This document shows positions 46,101 to 57,736 of a stretch of DNA of 64,000 bases, piece by piece. The notes beneath the pieces were generated by a model. It worked only from the letters and a program-made list of their open reading frames with translations, searched no databases and was not told where the DNA came from. The first letter of the stretch is position 1. Each line of letters starts with the position of its first letter. Source of the DNA: Cordia subcordata (taxonomy: Eukaryota > Streptophyta > Magnoliopsida > Boraginales > Cordiaceae); the NCBI GenBank assembly GCA_028554755.1, contig JAPTOF010000011.1, forward strand, positions 6,166,501 through 6,230,500. Direction: 5' to 3'. The position numbers and the translations under genes are program-made.

Positions 46101-46288
46101 TTCAGGAAATTATGCAAGATCCTGTTGTAGCTGCAGATGGTTTTACTTACGAGGCAGAAGCATTGAAGGGATGGTTAGATGGCGGACATGACACCTCACC
46201 CATGACTAATCTCAAACTTGCACATCACAACCTGGTGCCTAACCATGCTCTTCGCTCTTCAATCCAGGAGTGGCTGCAAACACCATGA
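31236..46288 (+). CDS. U-box domain-containing protein kinase (PUB33-like), tandem copy B, intact
   Basis: Nine exons: 31236-31464, 32852-32973, 33324-33445, 34061-34165, 34467-34836, 35125-35262, 36113-36643, 44446-45207, 46106-46288. They total 2562 nt, 853 residues plus TGA, close to Arabidopsis PUB33/35 length. All introns are GT-AG and all phases join. The start is the first ATG after an in-frame stop (31182). Domains: Usp-like about 34-192, Ser-rich linker 193-316, coiled coil about 317-470, kinase about 485-780, U-box about 786-853. The kinase has Gly-loop GEGGYG (503-508), VAIK Lys (523), HGDLKPAN (non-RD, Asp 618) and DFG (636). In this family the U-box recruits an E2 to ubiquitinate partners in the cytoplasm, and kinase activity varies between members. 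Intron 7 is 7.8 kb because of retrotransposon insertions; intron 8 holds a TOM9-like pseudogene. The + strand copy A lies 24 kb upstream. Confidence 0.9.
32341..32412. repeat. 36-bp tandem duplication in intron 1 of copy B
   Basis: ggattggcgca(a/g)gaaatgt... is present twice head to tail, with one difference. It is noncoding. Confidence 0.85.
34467..35262 (+). CDS. Copy B exons 5-6: Ser-rich linker and charged helix
   Basis: Exon 5 (34467-34836) encodes a low-complexity linker rich in Ser, Gly and Asp, ending in a DSHKDHHHLSHPPSSI His-rich piece. Exon 6 (35125-35262) encodes 46 residues (EANIDDDLYDRLQQLV, SRQEAYEESKKRRKAEKEA) that start the coiled coil. Exon lengths 370 and 138 keep phase with their neighbours. 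Confidence 0.85.
36113..36643 (+). CDS. Copy B exon 7: coiled coil and kinase N-lobe
   Basis: 177 codons. Residues 363-470 form a Glu/Lys/Leu-rich coiled coil (MVQELEQKILSAVDLLQKYK). FSFLEIKEATHNFDPILKI leads into the Gly-loop GEGGYG and the VAIK lysine. It ends FQQE before donor GT 36644. The next exon lies 7.8 kb away. Confidence 0.9.
38175..38530 (-). repeat. Internal LTR-like unit (TGTTGAAGGAGAC...TTTTTCAACA)
   Basis: It has LTR-type ends. To its left, tagctctaatgctatg looks like a degenerate primer-site flank (cf. ggctctgataccatg). To its right, gcccccctcaaactcaagtgg looks like the polypurine tract and 3' pol end of a copia element. Thus it is bordered by internal sequence on both sides and has no target duplication. 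Confidence 0.55.
38745..39090. repeat. Degenerate ~30-bp tandem repeat (tgctcaaacgagcc...aaccaagaa)
   Basis: About ten imperfect units built on tgctcaaacgagccaagaac followed by caagaaca/ta. The + strand frame over it (38792-39112) is Gln/Glu/Asn/Ser-rich and follows the repeat, so I do not call it a gene. Confidence 0.65.
39330..41290 (-). pseudogene. Copia pol remnant: integrase C-terminus, RT, RNase H
   Basis: Minus-strand pieces: MKDLGQLHYFLGIKVARF and RKLVGKLNYLILTCPDISFA (39750-40064), RLMAKGNTQVYGVDYDDTF (40327-40536), and the integrase C-terminal region NKLGPHAINCVFLGYARHKK (40669-41265) followed by a Pro/Leu-rich stretch. Several frameshifts and stops separate them. The RNase H end is split by the nested element, then resumes at 39330-39560 with KHIEVDYHF-type sequence. 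Confidence 0.75.
41900..42720 (-). pseudogene. Copia protease/gag remnant
   Basis: Minus-strand translation of 41907-42206 gives VLYLPDFPCNFLFISKL and VTSNSVVIQDQRT, the end of protease leading into GAG-pre-integrase. At about 42575-42640 a CCHC knuckle CTYCNKLGHIRDKC is readable, the gag C-terminus. The frames are interrupted. Confidence 0.7.
43505..44445 (+). other. Distal part of copy B intron 7
   Basis: Sequence after the copia element. About 43610-43770 has an LTR-end look (tattgtatttctctattaaacatatag). About 43980-44215 holds an open stretch rich in Ser and Gln. Neither can be assigned. It ends in the acceptor AG 44444-44445. Confidence 0.3.
44446..45207 (+). CDS. Copy B exon 8: kinase C-lobe
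   Basis: 254 codons from VNILSKLRHPNLVTLIGACP to FICPIFQ. The catalytic loop is HGDLKPANILL (the residue before Asp is Gly, so non-RD), followed by SDFGICC and a long activation segment up to GTFAYMDPEFLATG. Then SDVYSFGIILLRLLTGRPA and DPAAGDWPFVQAKQL. The last residues begin the U-box. Confidence 0.9.
45488..45763 (+). pseudogene. TOM9-like (mitochondrial import receptor subunit) pseudogene in intron 8 of copy B
   Basis: The frame 45572-45763 reads STGNAIWFAATTVLVLGLPLV, then IDREQQ, LDPHQQSLLETPPP: a single hydrophobic helix preceded by STGxAxW and followed by (M/I)DREQQ and QQSLL..PP. This is the layout of plant TOM9 (TOM22-type) C-termini. In the same frame upstream (45491-45568) LSKNTDFMVVQNGKRVASEIA matches the cytosolic part, but a TAA (45569-45571) cuts the two. 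The initiator region is not recognisable. It lies wholly in the intron, sense to copy B, and copy A has no counterpart. No poly(A) or target duplication was found, so retrocopy origin is inference. Confidence 0.65.
46106..46288 (+). CDS. Copy B exon 9: U-box
   Basis: Sixty codons and TGA (46286-46288). It continues FICPIFQ from exon 8 with EIMQDPVVAADGFTYEAEAL, KGWLDGGH, SPMTNLKL, NLVPNHALRSSIQEWL. All the usual U-box positions (CPI, DPV, DGFTYE, W, SPMTN, L..N..LR..I..W) are present, so E2 binding is plausible. Confidence 0.9.
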   Translation, partial: EIMQDPVVAADGFTYEAEALKGWLDGGHDTSPMTNLKLAHHNLVPNHALRSSIQEWLQTP

Positions 46289-48670
46289 TCAGCATTTTCC
46301 CTTATTTAATGCAAATATCCATAGCTCTGTATCTCCTCTCTTCTCTTCTCTATGTTTGGAAGCACCGTCCTGTTACTTTTGTGCAGGCGATGCTAAAGAA
46401 CACTGAAAATATACCTGCTATACAAGTGATATTCATCTCCTTGTGCAGTTTATACCATTGGAACTTGAGGGGATAATCTGATAGTATTGCTGACTCTAGA
46501 AGCTTTTCTGCAAGAAAAATTAGGGTGAATACTAAAAAAAAAAGAAACTCAAGATATTTTATAAGAAAAGTTAATTTTGTTACCTTCACTTATATGATCC
46601 GGATAGTTAATTTTGTTACCTTTACTTATATGATCCGGAAAGTATTCTTTGGGTTAATTTATGTGGTCAAATCTTTACACCTCACTGAATTTATTACTTA
46701 CTCCTTTTAAAGATGATCAGGTTGAATAAGAAGGCATCAAAGTGAAAAGATAACTGCATTTCATAAACATTGGGTCTATTTGGCAGTACTTATTTGAATG
46801 TTTATAAGCACTCAGAACGGAAGTAATCTCTCCCTGCTCTATAAGCACTCAAAACGGAAGTAATCTCTCCGTGCTCTATAAAAAGTGCTTGTAAGCACTG
46901 CCAAACAGGTTATAAAGATAGTCAAGGTCTATTATAGGGCTTCCATCCCATTGTGATACCTTTTATGATCGGAAAGGATATTCATTTTATGGTACCTCTG
47001 AATTGATTTGTGGTATTGGTAACATGTATTGTTGTTCAATCTTGATTCATCTCTTACTATATATTAAAATAATAATAACTTAAGTTTTCCGTTATGAGTT
47101 GCCCAAGATGCTTACATGTGGTCAACCTTCATGCATTTATATGTAGCAAGAAATATGTTGACTGGTTGATAACAATTTTAGTATATAGTATCAATCATTG
47201 TAGCTGTTATCGTATATGGAAAAAGACACTCATGTTTGTGTTGTGAAGAGCCCCAATGGAAACTTGCACCACAACAGAATCTTCTTCTCATATATATGAT
47301 TTGGTAATGGCAACACACTTGCGTGTTGCCAGACATAAGTGCATAAAAAAAAGTAGCATAATTGATACTTTTTCAAAACTCTGTTTTGTATCACTCAAAA
47401 TTTCGTTTTATTCGTAACCAAACATTCTATGGACCAGCCTTTTTTTTTTTTTCCTGCAAAACCAACTTCTTTTTCCTGTTGAACCTATGCCAAGTAGGCT
47501 CTTAGTAGTTTTGAAGCTCATAATCTATATGATCTTTTTTAAAACTAAATTTACATGTCCAACACTAACTTCTGTTGGGTTCCAACAATTTATTACTATA
47601 TAGTAAAACAATAACTTAAATTTATAAATTTTGTTTTTCTCTATATTTTCCAACCTCCAGAAGCTGCTATCCGTACCATAAAGTGAATCTCTTGCTATGT
47701 GTCCTCTTTTTGTGAATTTCTTTGTTAGTGACGTTTATTTCTTTTTTTATTTTCTTTTCTTTTTTTTTTTGTGGGTTCAGAGCGACACTCGTGCAAAATT
47801 TCTGAAGAATGCTATTTACTTGATGGTTTATGTTCAAAACTTGTCCCTTTCCAATTTTATTGTATTTGACGTAATATTGATTAAAATATTGATAATTGCA
47901 TTTCTTTTTTTTTTGTAATTGATTATAATAGTTTTGCTTTATTTATTCAGAATATTTTCTTCACATAAAAATCAGTATAACATTTAGTATGCAACAATCT
48001 AAAAGTGAAATTCTCTTTATATATAAAATAAGTTTTTTTTCCAATGAAATAAAAATATAAATTATTGTCAAGTTATTAATTGAATTTTAATTTTAAATGT
48101 TTAATAACTCATTAATATAATAAATTGCTTATATAACTGACAATGTCTCCCAACAACAAAAAAAAAATGTCTCCCAACAAAAAAAAAAAAAAAGGAAAAG
48201 GAACTTGACAATGTCAATTTTATATTGAAACCAATGCATCACGGAAAAAATATTTCATTTGGTATGCAATTAATTTATAAATAGAAATCTAATACAAAAT
48301 ATTTAGCAACAAATCTTGCTATTCTAAAATCTATGTCGCACCTCATGTAACTTATGGGTTTTACAAATAGTAATGTGTAATGTCTGATAAAAATAATGGT
48401 CAATCACATGTCCTCTCGTAGCATTGCAACGAGTCGACACTTGTCTATTATCAAAGGCAAAGATGTTCCATTAACCTCATCGGACATTGTGGTAAGTTTC
48501 CATACCTGGGATTGAAAGCCAGTGACTCATGTGTCATGTCCAAAAATAACCTCGAGCTTAGTGTAGCCACCCAAACATAGGCAATAATAGACGTGGCAAC
48601 TTAGTCCCATCATTATCCGGCGATTTACAGGCCAACATTGTGCCAAATAATTATTTATTGGCAATCTTGA
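46289..48670. other. 3' flank of copy B; short tandem duplications, no gene
   Basis: The 3' untranslated region starts here. 46569-46604 is repeated at 46605-46640 (36 bp, ...atatgatccgga...), and 46803-46839 at 46840-46876 (37 bp, ...acggaagtaatctctcc...). The rest to 48670 is AT-rich with homopolymers. No further coding region is seen. Confidence 0.45.
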
Positions 48671-51028
48671 TATTGGAATAAATATCTTAAGAGTGGCGTG
48701 AATTAAGATATTAAATAATTTTTGCAATTAAAAATTACTCGACAAAATAAGCAAGTTCACTTAAACAATTTATCAAACAAGTAAGGCAAGCAAATTACAC
48801 AAGAGTAAGGAGAAGAGAAAGAGAGTAGAGAGGACCGATTTTCATGTGGTTCGGCAAGCCTACATCCACCGCCTAAAAATGTTCTCCTTAGGACTTCAAC
48901 ATTCTACTAGTGTGTATGCACCTTCAAGTATTGGTGGGCACAAACCAACTTTCTTTTACACCACTTTGAAGATCCCCTTTAAAGAACCCAAGAGTTCTTC
49001 TCTGTAGGATTTCTCCACACTCACTCAAGCTAATCAATGTTTCTCTCAAATAACCCTTTATTTTAGAGTGTGTGTACAACAATAAATGATAGAAGAAAGT
49101 GTTTTTGTGAAGTTTAGAAGAAAGTGTTTTTGTAAACTAAACTTCTTACAATTAGGTATAGCAATAAATGGCTTTTGAATGCTCAAAGAATTTCACAAGT
49201 ATGGTTCAAACTCTCAAGAAGTTCTAAGCACTGAATGATTTGAAAAAGATTTGGAAAGTTTAGAGATGAAGTTTGAATGATAGGAAAGTGTATTCAAAGC
49301 ATTGAGCGTTGCTAGGGCAATAATAGTGGAATAAGATTTTAAAAAGGGCTTGCAACGAATCTTTAACCGCTATCGCATTAATTGCTACAGGGGAGCCGGT
49401 CGCCTAGGCCGGTCGACTGGCTAAGGGTCTAGCTTCCTTATGACCCCCATTGATCCAGACGGACGCCTAGGCTAGTCAACCGGCTAAGGGTCCGACTATA
49501 AACCCCAACTCTCTGATATGACCGGTCGACCTCTGCAACTAGCCAGAGGCACGGCTACATCAAAATGTTAAGAAAAAAATCGACCAAGCAAGTTTTAAAA
49601 GCTACCAACTTTGATCTAAAGCATTTTGCAAGCATAAAACATTTCGAAAAAGGTTTTCTAAGACATTTTAAGTTCAATAGACATGCTAACACATTTCTTT
49701 AAAGATTTTCAAGACTTTATGCAATAAGAAGCATTTTTTCAAAGAGTAGGATTATTGCCCAAAGATCTTTATGTAAGTGATACAATAATACAAGTAATCG
49801 TTTGAGCTATAAGAGTGACCCTAAGGCTATTCACAAGAGAGCACCAGTACCCCTTATGACATCTCGTCTCCGCCTCATAACTCCAATCTTGATCTCTAAT
49901 CTTGACACGTGCATACAAGCATTCTTCATCTTCTTGCAAAGCTTGACAAATGTGTGTGATGGCTTCTAAGCTTGACATGATATCTTCATTCCATCAATGC
50001 ACATCCTCCAAGCTTGATGATCACATCATGCTTAATATAAAAGCACTAAAACACTTGCACAATGTTTAGTATTTATATCATAAGAAGTGGTAAAAGCATC
50101 ATAGTATAAAATTATTAGTATTACGCTAATTACCAAGCTATAAGATTAATTTACGTCATCAAAACAATGGTTAAAAGCAGCATTATGCTAACAATCTCCC
50201 CCTTTTGATGATCAAAATTAATCCAATTTGAATGGAGTCCCAAAAACAAGGTGACTCCCCCTCAACTAACGCATAACATTCACAACAAATAAAATGGAGT
50301 CTTCTCCCTAGTGTGCATTTTCTTACTCGTTTGAAGTCTCGTTGCTATTTGTGGGTTGATCTTCAAATGTAGTCTTTTGTACAAGATAACCTATAGAATT
50401 AACATCCTTTCTCGATGCAAATGGGTTAGTCTCATCAAAAGTTACATGCATTGATTCTTCCACAACCAGAGTTCTTTCACTATAGACTCCATAAGCTTTA
50501 CTCTTAGTGGAATAAATACCTTAATACCTTGAAATATAAAATCATAGAGGTTTTGCCATGCCAAAGCTCATATAGGGTTTTGTTCAAAATAGGTCTAATA
50601 CGGATTCTATTTTACACATTACATGTAATGTTAATGGCTTCACCCCAAAAATACGTAGGCAAGTTGAGTTCTTTAAGCATAGTCCTTGTCATTTCTTGTA
50701 AAATATGATTCTTCCTCTCTACTATCCCATTTTATTGAGAAGTCGGAGGGGCCAAAAAGTTGTGTTCATTGCCATGCTCATCACAAAAATACATAAAAGG
50801 AGTGGTTACATATTCCATACCATTATCATTACAAATGTAAGTTATAAAATAATCTTTCTCATTTTATACTTTTCTACACAATCTTGCAAATTCATTAAAG
50901 GCATCTTTTTTGTGTTCAAGAAACATGACCCATGTAAACCTAGCGTAGTCATCTACAATAACAAAGATATATCTAGAACCACCTAAGGTAGCCACATCAA
51001 TCGGTCCAAACAAATCCATATGCAATAA

Positions 51029-51975
51029 TTATAATGCTCTATTAATTGAAACCATGTTGATAGATTTGAAAGAAGTTTTATGTTGCTTTCCTAATTGACA
51101 TACACATACTTTGTCTTTTTCAAATTTGATTTTAGGCAAATCTCTAACAAGATCATGCCTTAACAAAATTTTCAACAAACTCATGCTGGCATGTCTTAAT
51201 CTTTTATGCAATAACCAAGCATTATCATAAACAACCAATAAGCATTTAACATGTTGATTTTCAAGTTGATCAATCTCAGCGGTATATACATTATCATTTC
51301 TACTAGCAACAAATAGCACATTTTTACTATCACAATCATGCACAATGCAATTAGAAGATTGAAATACCACTCTGTAACCCTTATCACACATAGAGGTGGC
51401 AAAACGGGTTGAGACCCGCGGGTCGACCCGTCTAACTCGTCAAAAATAGGGTTAGGGTTGATGATTTAGTGAAAATTAACGGGTTAGGTTGGGTCAACCC
51501 GTGGGTGACCCGCAAACCGGCCAAAATTCCCCGCCAACCCGCCAAACGTGCAAAAACGACCCATGAACCCGCCTAACCCACATGACCCGCCAAAGCGACC
51601 CGCGAACCCGCCAAAGCGACCCGTCTAGCCCGCTATAATAACCCACCAACCTATTAGGGTCGATTTAGGGTTTAATACCCCTGACCCATTTATTAAACGG
51701 GTCAACCCGACATGACCCGCCAACCCGCTGAACCCGTGGGTACCCGTTTGTCACTTCTAATCACACAATTGACTAATATTAAGCAAATTAAACTTAAGAC
51801 CCTTTACAAGCAAGACATTATGAATAGCATGGGAATCCTTATTACTAATGCTTCCTTTACCAATAATCTTTCTTTTGCTATTGTCTCCAAAAGTTACATC
51901 TCCACCTTTGGTTCCTTTTAATTTATAGAATAGTGATGGGTTTCTTGTCATGTGTTTGGAACAACCATTATACAA
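51029..51975 (-). pseudogene. SIRE-like protease / GAG-pre-integrase, split by a hAT MITE
   Basis: 51757-51975 (minus) reads CSKHMTRNPSLF, GGDVTFGDNSK and LNISQLCD. 51029-51391 continues from CDKGYRVVFQSS to WLLHKRLRHASM and CQLGKQHKTSF. The original SQLCDKG is cut exactly where the MITE inserted. Downstream integrase pieces (about 50500-51020) are only fragments. Confidence 0.75.
51391..51759. mobile_element. hAT-type MITE with gacccgc repeats
   Basis: The termini are tagaggtggcaaaacgggt and acccgtttgtcacttcta. A perfect 8-bp target duplication ATCACACA lies at 51383-51390 and 51760-51767. The interior is made of repeated gacccg(c)/aacccg blocks and is more GC-rich than its surroundings. 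Confidence 0.8.
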
Positions 51976-52630
51976 GATCTACTTCATTTTGTTAGTTGTG
52001 CTCACATGAAGTACCTACACACATTAAATTCAAACAATTCTTTATTTCATGTCTCCAATACTTTGGGTCCTTGACATTAGTATCACTTTTTGGACTTGAA
52101 TTATCTGCCAAGCCTTATAGTCATGTGACTAAATAAACACTTTCATTCTTATTTTCTAAAAAGCATAATTAGTGCCATCAAAAGGAGGTGCTTATTTGAT
52201 TGAAATAGCTTCTATATTTGCCAAATAAATTCTACTAGTTGCTAAACTATAAGTAGAACCCTAGCTCTGATACCACTTGTTGGAGGCAAATATTTTAAGA
52301 GGGAGATAAATTAAAATATTAAACAATTTTTGCAACTAAAAATTACTCAACAAAACAAGCAAGTTCACTTAGACAATTTATCAAATAAGGCACACAAATC
52401 ACACAAGAGTAAGGAGAAGAGAAAGAAAGTAAACAGGACTAATTTTTAGGTGGTCTGACAAGCCTACATCTACCATCTAAGGATGCTCCCCTTAGGACTT
52501 CAACACTCCACTAGTATGTGTGCACCTTCAAGTGTTGGTAGGCATAAACCAACTTTCTATTATACCTCTTTGAAGATCCCCTACAAAGAACCCAAGAGTT
52601 CCCTACTTTAGTATTTTCCCATACTCACTC

Positions 52631-54528
52631 TTTTAGGATTAGTATGCCCTAAAACTCACTTGTACATGACATTTTGGATATGAAACAATGTATAATCATA
52701 TTTTTGTTAAATGGCATTATGAGTTTCTTACATATAATCTCTGTTATGTTTTATCGATGCATGTATGAAGGTCCTTTGACTTGCACTAATGACTTGGGTG
52801 CGCAGTGAGGCTGGACGCACAGTAGGTTCAAGTCTAGATTTAGTCACGTCATAAATTGAATCCATAACCAAATAGTAGTGTTGGGCACTCTACTTTGATA
52901 AGGTTCTATTGAGCAAGTCTCCTCTTTGAGGGTGATCTACCTAGGTCATTGAAGGACCTTTTGGATTTGTCTCAATAGTACGTGTGTCACGTATTGGATA
53001 GGACCATTGTGAGTATGTTTTCTAGAGACGTACTATCAAAGAAAGAAAACAAGACACTCACTGCTACTAAATGATCATTGCTCTTAATCTTGAGTATATG
53101 TGGATGAACTAATGAAGTTAGGGTTTAGTACTTTGATTCACTGTGGGTGAGATCTTATTTTATTAGGATCAACAGCCTTGTGCACTGAGTGCTAAGTTCT
53201 AATTAATTAGAACATGCATATGCAAAAATGGAATCTATGTGCCCCCTTTGGGATTGTCCAAATTTATCATCCGAATCTAGATCTAGTGATACTACCTTAA
53301 TAGGTGTGTCGGTCATATGGCTTGAGGGTCGCTCCCGAGATCAAGAGATTCCATGACCAAGGATGGTTGGCAATAAGACAAGAAACCCAACGGAAAAAGA
53401 TACAGCTAAGGAGGTGATAGTACACAGGCCAAAGGACCGATCTTAGCTGTGGGTATACATAGAGGGCATTATGGTCAGTTATTTAGTAGGTCAAAGACAA
53501 AGTTCACATTCTTTTGTGATAAGCTTTTGGGTAATGACAATTATTCTTGGAGTGCAACTTTGATCTTATGGTGGAATAGATCGAAGTTAAAAATAATTAT
53601 TATGTCGCCTAGATCGGGCAAGGATATTTTTAATTATTTTTGGAAGCCAATGATAATTGTGTCTTCTTGGTCCCTTCCCTAGTTGAAATGACTTTGAGAG
53701 AGTAATCTTGAAAGAGCAAATTCTATATTGTGGTAGTAGCCTTATTGGGCCAAAGCTTGAAATTGGGTTTGGGCTTTTTTTAGAATCCAAGATAACCTAA
53801 TTAGGCTAGGATGGTTTCCTATTGAGCTTGGGCCTCCACATGGATTATGGACTATGTGTTGGACTTGGATAATGGGCTTGGCCTAAGTCTTCCAAGACAA
53901 GTGGACAACTTGCAAAATACTACAAAAACAAGTGGACAACTTGCACAAGTCTTCCAAGACAAGATTGACAAGTTTCAAAAAGGAAATACTACATGGAAAT
54001 TTTCTCCCACATTGAAAGTTTAGCAACTTTAGATGCCAAGGTTCTCTCTATAAATAGACAAGACCCTACACCTTTTATGTATTCCACTTGGTAGTTGATT
54101 TCTTCCTTTTTGGCAAGAAAATACTACAACACATAGTACACACTTATTGTGTGATTTTTGCTCTAGTTTTTCAAGAGCATATTACTTTGCTTCTTCCCAC
54201 ACAAGAGGCTATTCTCTCAAGATAAGTCTCTTTAATCATAGGGAAGAAGACTGGGGAGTTGATTATTGCGACACCCTTGTAGTAAATTTTTGGTGGCCTT
54301 GTTCGTGAACGGGAACAAAGCTTGTAACCGGTTTTAGCTTCATCAAAGGCCCCACGCTTCAAGAGGTTAGCTTTATATATTTTTGCAAGCACTAGTTATA
54401 TTCTATATGTTCTTGAGCATGTTCTTGTGTGTGTAATGTGGTTATTTTATTTTCTTAGCATGTTTTCTTAGTTATAATTTAGAAAATATGGACTAGGATA
54501 CCCCACACTTAATAATATCGATCCTACA
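52631..54528 (+). mobile_element. Solo LTR nested in the right SIRE-like LTR
   Basis: 1898 bp flanked by a perfect 5-bp duplication CACTC (52626-52630, 54529-54533). Removing it restores the sequence seen in the left LTR (cactcactcaagctaatcaatg). Its ends (ttttaggat ... atcctaca) are the worn inverted ends of an LTR. A TATA box (tataaata, 54049-54056) gives + orientation. No internal region or partner LTR is present. Confidence 0.75.
54049..54056 (+). promoter_or_regulatory. TATA box in the nested solo LTR
   Basis: tctctataaatagacaag is a typical LTR core promoter. It is placed about three quarters along the LTR. Confidence 0.5.
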
Positions 54529-55648
54529 CACTCAAGCTAATCAATGTTTCTCTCAAATAACCCTAGCTTGTAGAGCATGTATACAACAACAAACGATAGA
54601 AGAAAGTGTTTTTGTAAGCTAAACTTTTTACAAGTAGGTGTAGTAATACATGTCTCTTGAATGCTGAAAGGATTTCACAAGTATTGTTCAAACTCTAAAG
54701 AAATTCTAAACACTAAATGATTTGAAAGAGATTTGGAAAGCTTAGAGATGAAGTTTGAATGATAGAAAAGTGTATTCAGAGTAATTGAGAGTTGTTAGGG
54801 CAATAATGGTAGAACAGGGTTTTAAAAAGGGCGTACAACGGATCTTTAATGGCTACAGCATTAATTGCTGCAGGGGAGTCGGTCGATCGGGGTCCAACTT
54901 CCTTATGACCCTCACTAATCCAAATGGATGCCTACGCCAGTCAACCAGGTAATGGTCCGGCTATAAGCCCTAACTCTCTAATGTAGTCGGTCAACCTCTA
55001 CAACCAGCCAGGGGACCGACTAAAAGGTCCGGCTACATCAAAATGTTAAGAAAAAATCCGCCAAATAAGTTTTAGAAGCTGCTAACTTTGATCCAAAGCA
55101 TTTTGCAAGCATAGAACACTTCAAAGAAGGTTTTCTAAGACATTTGAAGTTCAAAAGACATGTTAACACATTCTTTGAAGATTTTCAAGACTTTATGCAA
55201 TGAGAAGCATTTCTTCAAAGTGTAGGATTATTACCCAAAGATCTTAATGCAAGTGATACAATAATAAAGCAATTGTTTGTGCTCTAAGAGTGATCCTAAG
55301 GCTATTCACAAGAAAGCACTGATCAGTACCCCTTATGACGCTTTGTCTCCGCGTTATAACTCCAATCTTGACACGTGCATACAAGCATTCTTGGTCTTCT
55401 TGCAAAGACTGACAAATGTACGTAATGGCTTCTAAGCTTGACATGATATCTTTATTCCATCAATGCACATCCTCGAAGCTTGTTGATGACATCATACTTA
55501 ATATAAACACTTCCACTACGTTTAGTATTTATATCATAGCAATGGTAAAAGCATCAAAGTATAAAATTATCAGTATTATGCTAATTACCTAGCTATAAGA
55601 TTAATTTACATCATCAAAACAATCATTAAGAGCAACTTTATGCTAACA

Positions 55649-55900
55649 CATGACTTATGATGTATTACATTAAGTAGTATAGGCACCTATAAATATGAGT
55701 TGGTCCAGACCATCGAAGGTAATTGAAATACACGTATCTCTCTTCCTCTCTTAGAAGCCCTTTTCATTCCAATACGTTAAATTTACTTGAGCGTTAAAGT
55801 CTATTTCGAGAATATAATCCCACATTCCCACTACTTGTTTGTTCACATTTCTTAATCCTATGATACCTTTGTATGAATCTATTAAGTGCGGCTCAAGAAG
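55649..55900 (+). repeat. Ty3/gypsy-type LTR fragment
   Basis: It has tataaata (55688-55695) followed by tctctcttcctctcttag and ttacttgagcgttaaagtc, the usual end region of many plant gypsy LTRs. The left part is missing; the SIRE-like element inserted beside it. Confidence 0.4.
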
Positions 55901-55949
55901 TAAAGAGGCCTAAAGCCAAAATATAATATGAGCGCTTTTTGTTTGTAGT

Positions 55950-57736
55950 TGTTGTATTTAAATTCTTATATATTTTCCAAACAATGAATCCAAGAGGGAG
56001 GTGAATTGGATTAATGGCACAAATAACAACTAAAAACTCTTTTCAAATAATTCATGCAAACACTCATACAAGATATCAATAATAACACTTGAATGTAAAG
56101 AGTTAAAGGATAAGAAGATCAAACGCAGCAATTTAGAGTAGGTTGAACTCCCGAGGGCTTAGTCCACTACCTAAGATCTCCTTTAGGGCTTTGGTAACTT
56201 CACTAGTAAATTGGCTTCTTGCTTAGTACATTGTAGAAAAGTAGAACAACGATCACAACCATTACTTTATCACAAGAACCACAAGTGTTCTCCCAACACT
56301 TGAAGGTTTCAATCCCTTCACTCTTGATAAAATCTTCCTCACACTCTACTCTACCCAAGAGCAAAGCACTCACCTAATGTAATAGTAAAAAGTTTGATTA
56401 CAAGACTTCTTTGTGAGCAAGAATATAAGAGGTATTTAAACCTTCCTATATTGCTCTAAGAAGATAGGCAATTTATGAGCTCAAGTAACTTGACCAATGA
56501 ATGCTAATAATATTCAATCAATAAATGACAACAATAAATGAGATAAACTTTCAAGAGAGAAAGATTTTAATGCTATTAGACTACAGAGAAAGTCTGGATC
56601 AAGTTATGCTCTGAGTTGGGAGGTAAAGGATGTATTTATAATGCCAAAAAATAGATTTCCCAACGATCAAATTTGAAAATCACATAAAAGGCCTACCGGT
56701 TGACTGAACCGGCCAACCCCCTAGCTTAGCTGGTAGTTCCAGTGAGCTAAAAGGCTTAGCCGGTCAACACTACCCATCAAACGCTTGGCGCAGCCGGCAA
56801 CAAAAAATTGCATTCTGATTATACTAGTTGACTGAGTCGGTCAACCAACTATCTTAGTCAACAGTTGTAAAAAAAAGCTTGAAAAGCTAATTTTACTTTT
56901 TCAACAAAGTGACTTTTTGTACATAATGCAACAGTAGCACGTTTTCTATGGGTTTAATAGCTCAAAAAAAGACAACTTGCACCCAATAACATCTTATCAC
57001 ATTAATATCCACCAACTCAAGCATGTTAAGCAATAAATGATAAGGTTAAACTTTTACTCAACTTGAGATATTTCATATTTTGGGTTTGAAAAGCTTGTAC
57101 ATGTAAAGATATTACCCCATAGGTTTACAATATGAATAAAAAAATTCAAATACCTATAATGCAAAGCTATACACAAGACAAGTCCACTTTTAATGCTAAT
57201 TTCTTGAAGATATAAGCATGTATATACATATATACAACCGCATAGATATCTATATATCACTTATCAATGCAAAAAGGTAGTGCCAACACATACTCACTAC
57301 TCTATATGATATAGATATGCATAAAAAGCTTATTTTACTACACGAAAAGATGTTCATGCATATATACACTTTCATATATTCACATGCAATTTGTTAAGGA
57401 GAAAAGATGATCTAAGATAGGAATCTACGAACCATGTACCAAGCCAATGAATATGCATGCAATGTAGGAAGTAATTGAGCTCATAATAGTACCTATGTAC
57501 TAAGATCAATTTAACAAGACAACGAGAGAAGAGACGATAATAATTTTCAAGCAATCTTCATAGCTCTTCAATCTTCAAATGTGAACCATACTCCAATCTT
57601 TATCTTGCTTAATTGTCTTCATCTTACTCAAGTAGCTACTGTTTAAAGGCATTCAAAATACTCCAAAGTAGCAATTTGTTGACTAAATTACAATTATTGC
57701 ATTATCAAAATAATATTAATAACAATAGGTTCAATA
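55950..57736 (-). repeat. 3' LTR of the SIRE-like element
   Basis: It ends ggttcaata just before the polypurine complement. The left limit is inferred from a TGTTG at 55950. It includes the aatccaagagggaggtgaattggatt block common near the ends of SIRE-type LTRs. It cannot be confirmed because the partner LTR is not in the window. Confidence 0.55.

Larger units (their letters stand above)
48671..55648 (-). mobile_element. SIRE-like Ty1/copia element, truncated inside, with two nested insertions
   Basis: The LTRs are 48671-50193 (about 1.5 kb) and 52278-55648 (about 1.5 kb once the nested 1.9-kb insert is removed). The flanks CTTGA / CATGA match at 4 of 5. The primer site (TGGTATCAGAGC, minus) is at about 52263-52275, and a C-rich polypurine complement (atctccccc) follows 50193. 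The internal region is only about 2.1 kb and keeps protease and GAG-pre-integrase; RT and RNase H are gone. Nested elements: a hAT MITE (51391-51759) and a solo LTR (52631-54528). Confidence 0.8.

Noticed and set aside
49380..49560. ccggtcgac-type palindromic words in the LTR as an operator cluster
   Set aside because: Similar words recur in all the SIRE-like LTRs as ordinary LTR sequence; nothing points to regulation.
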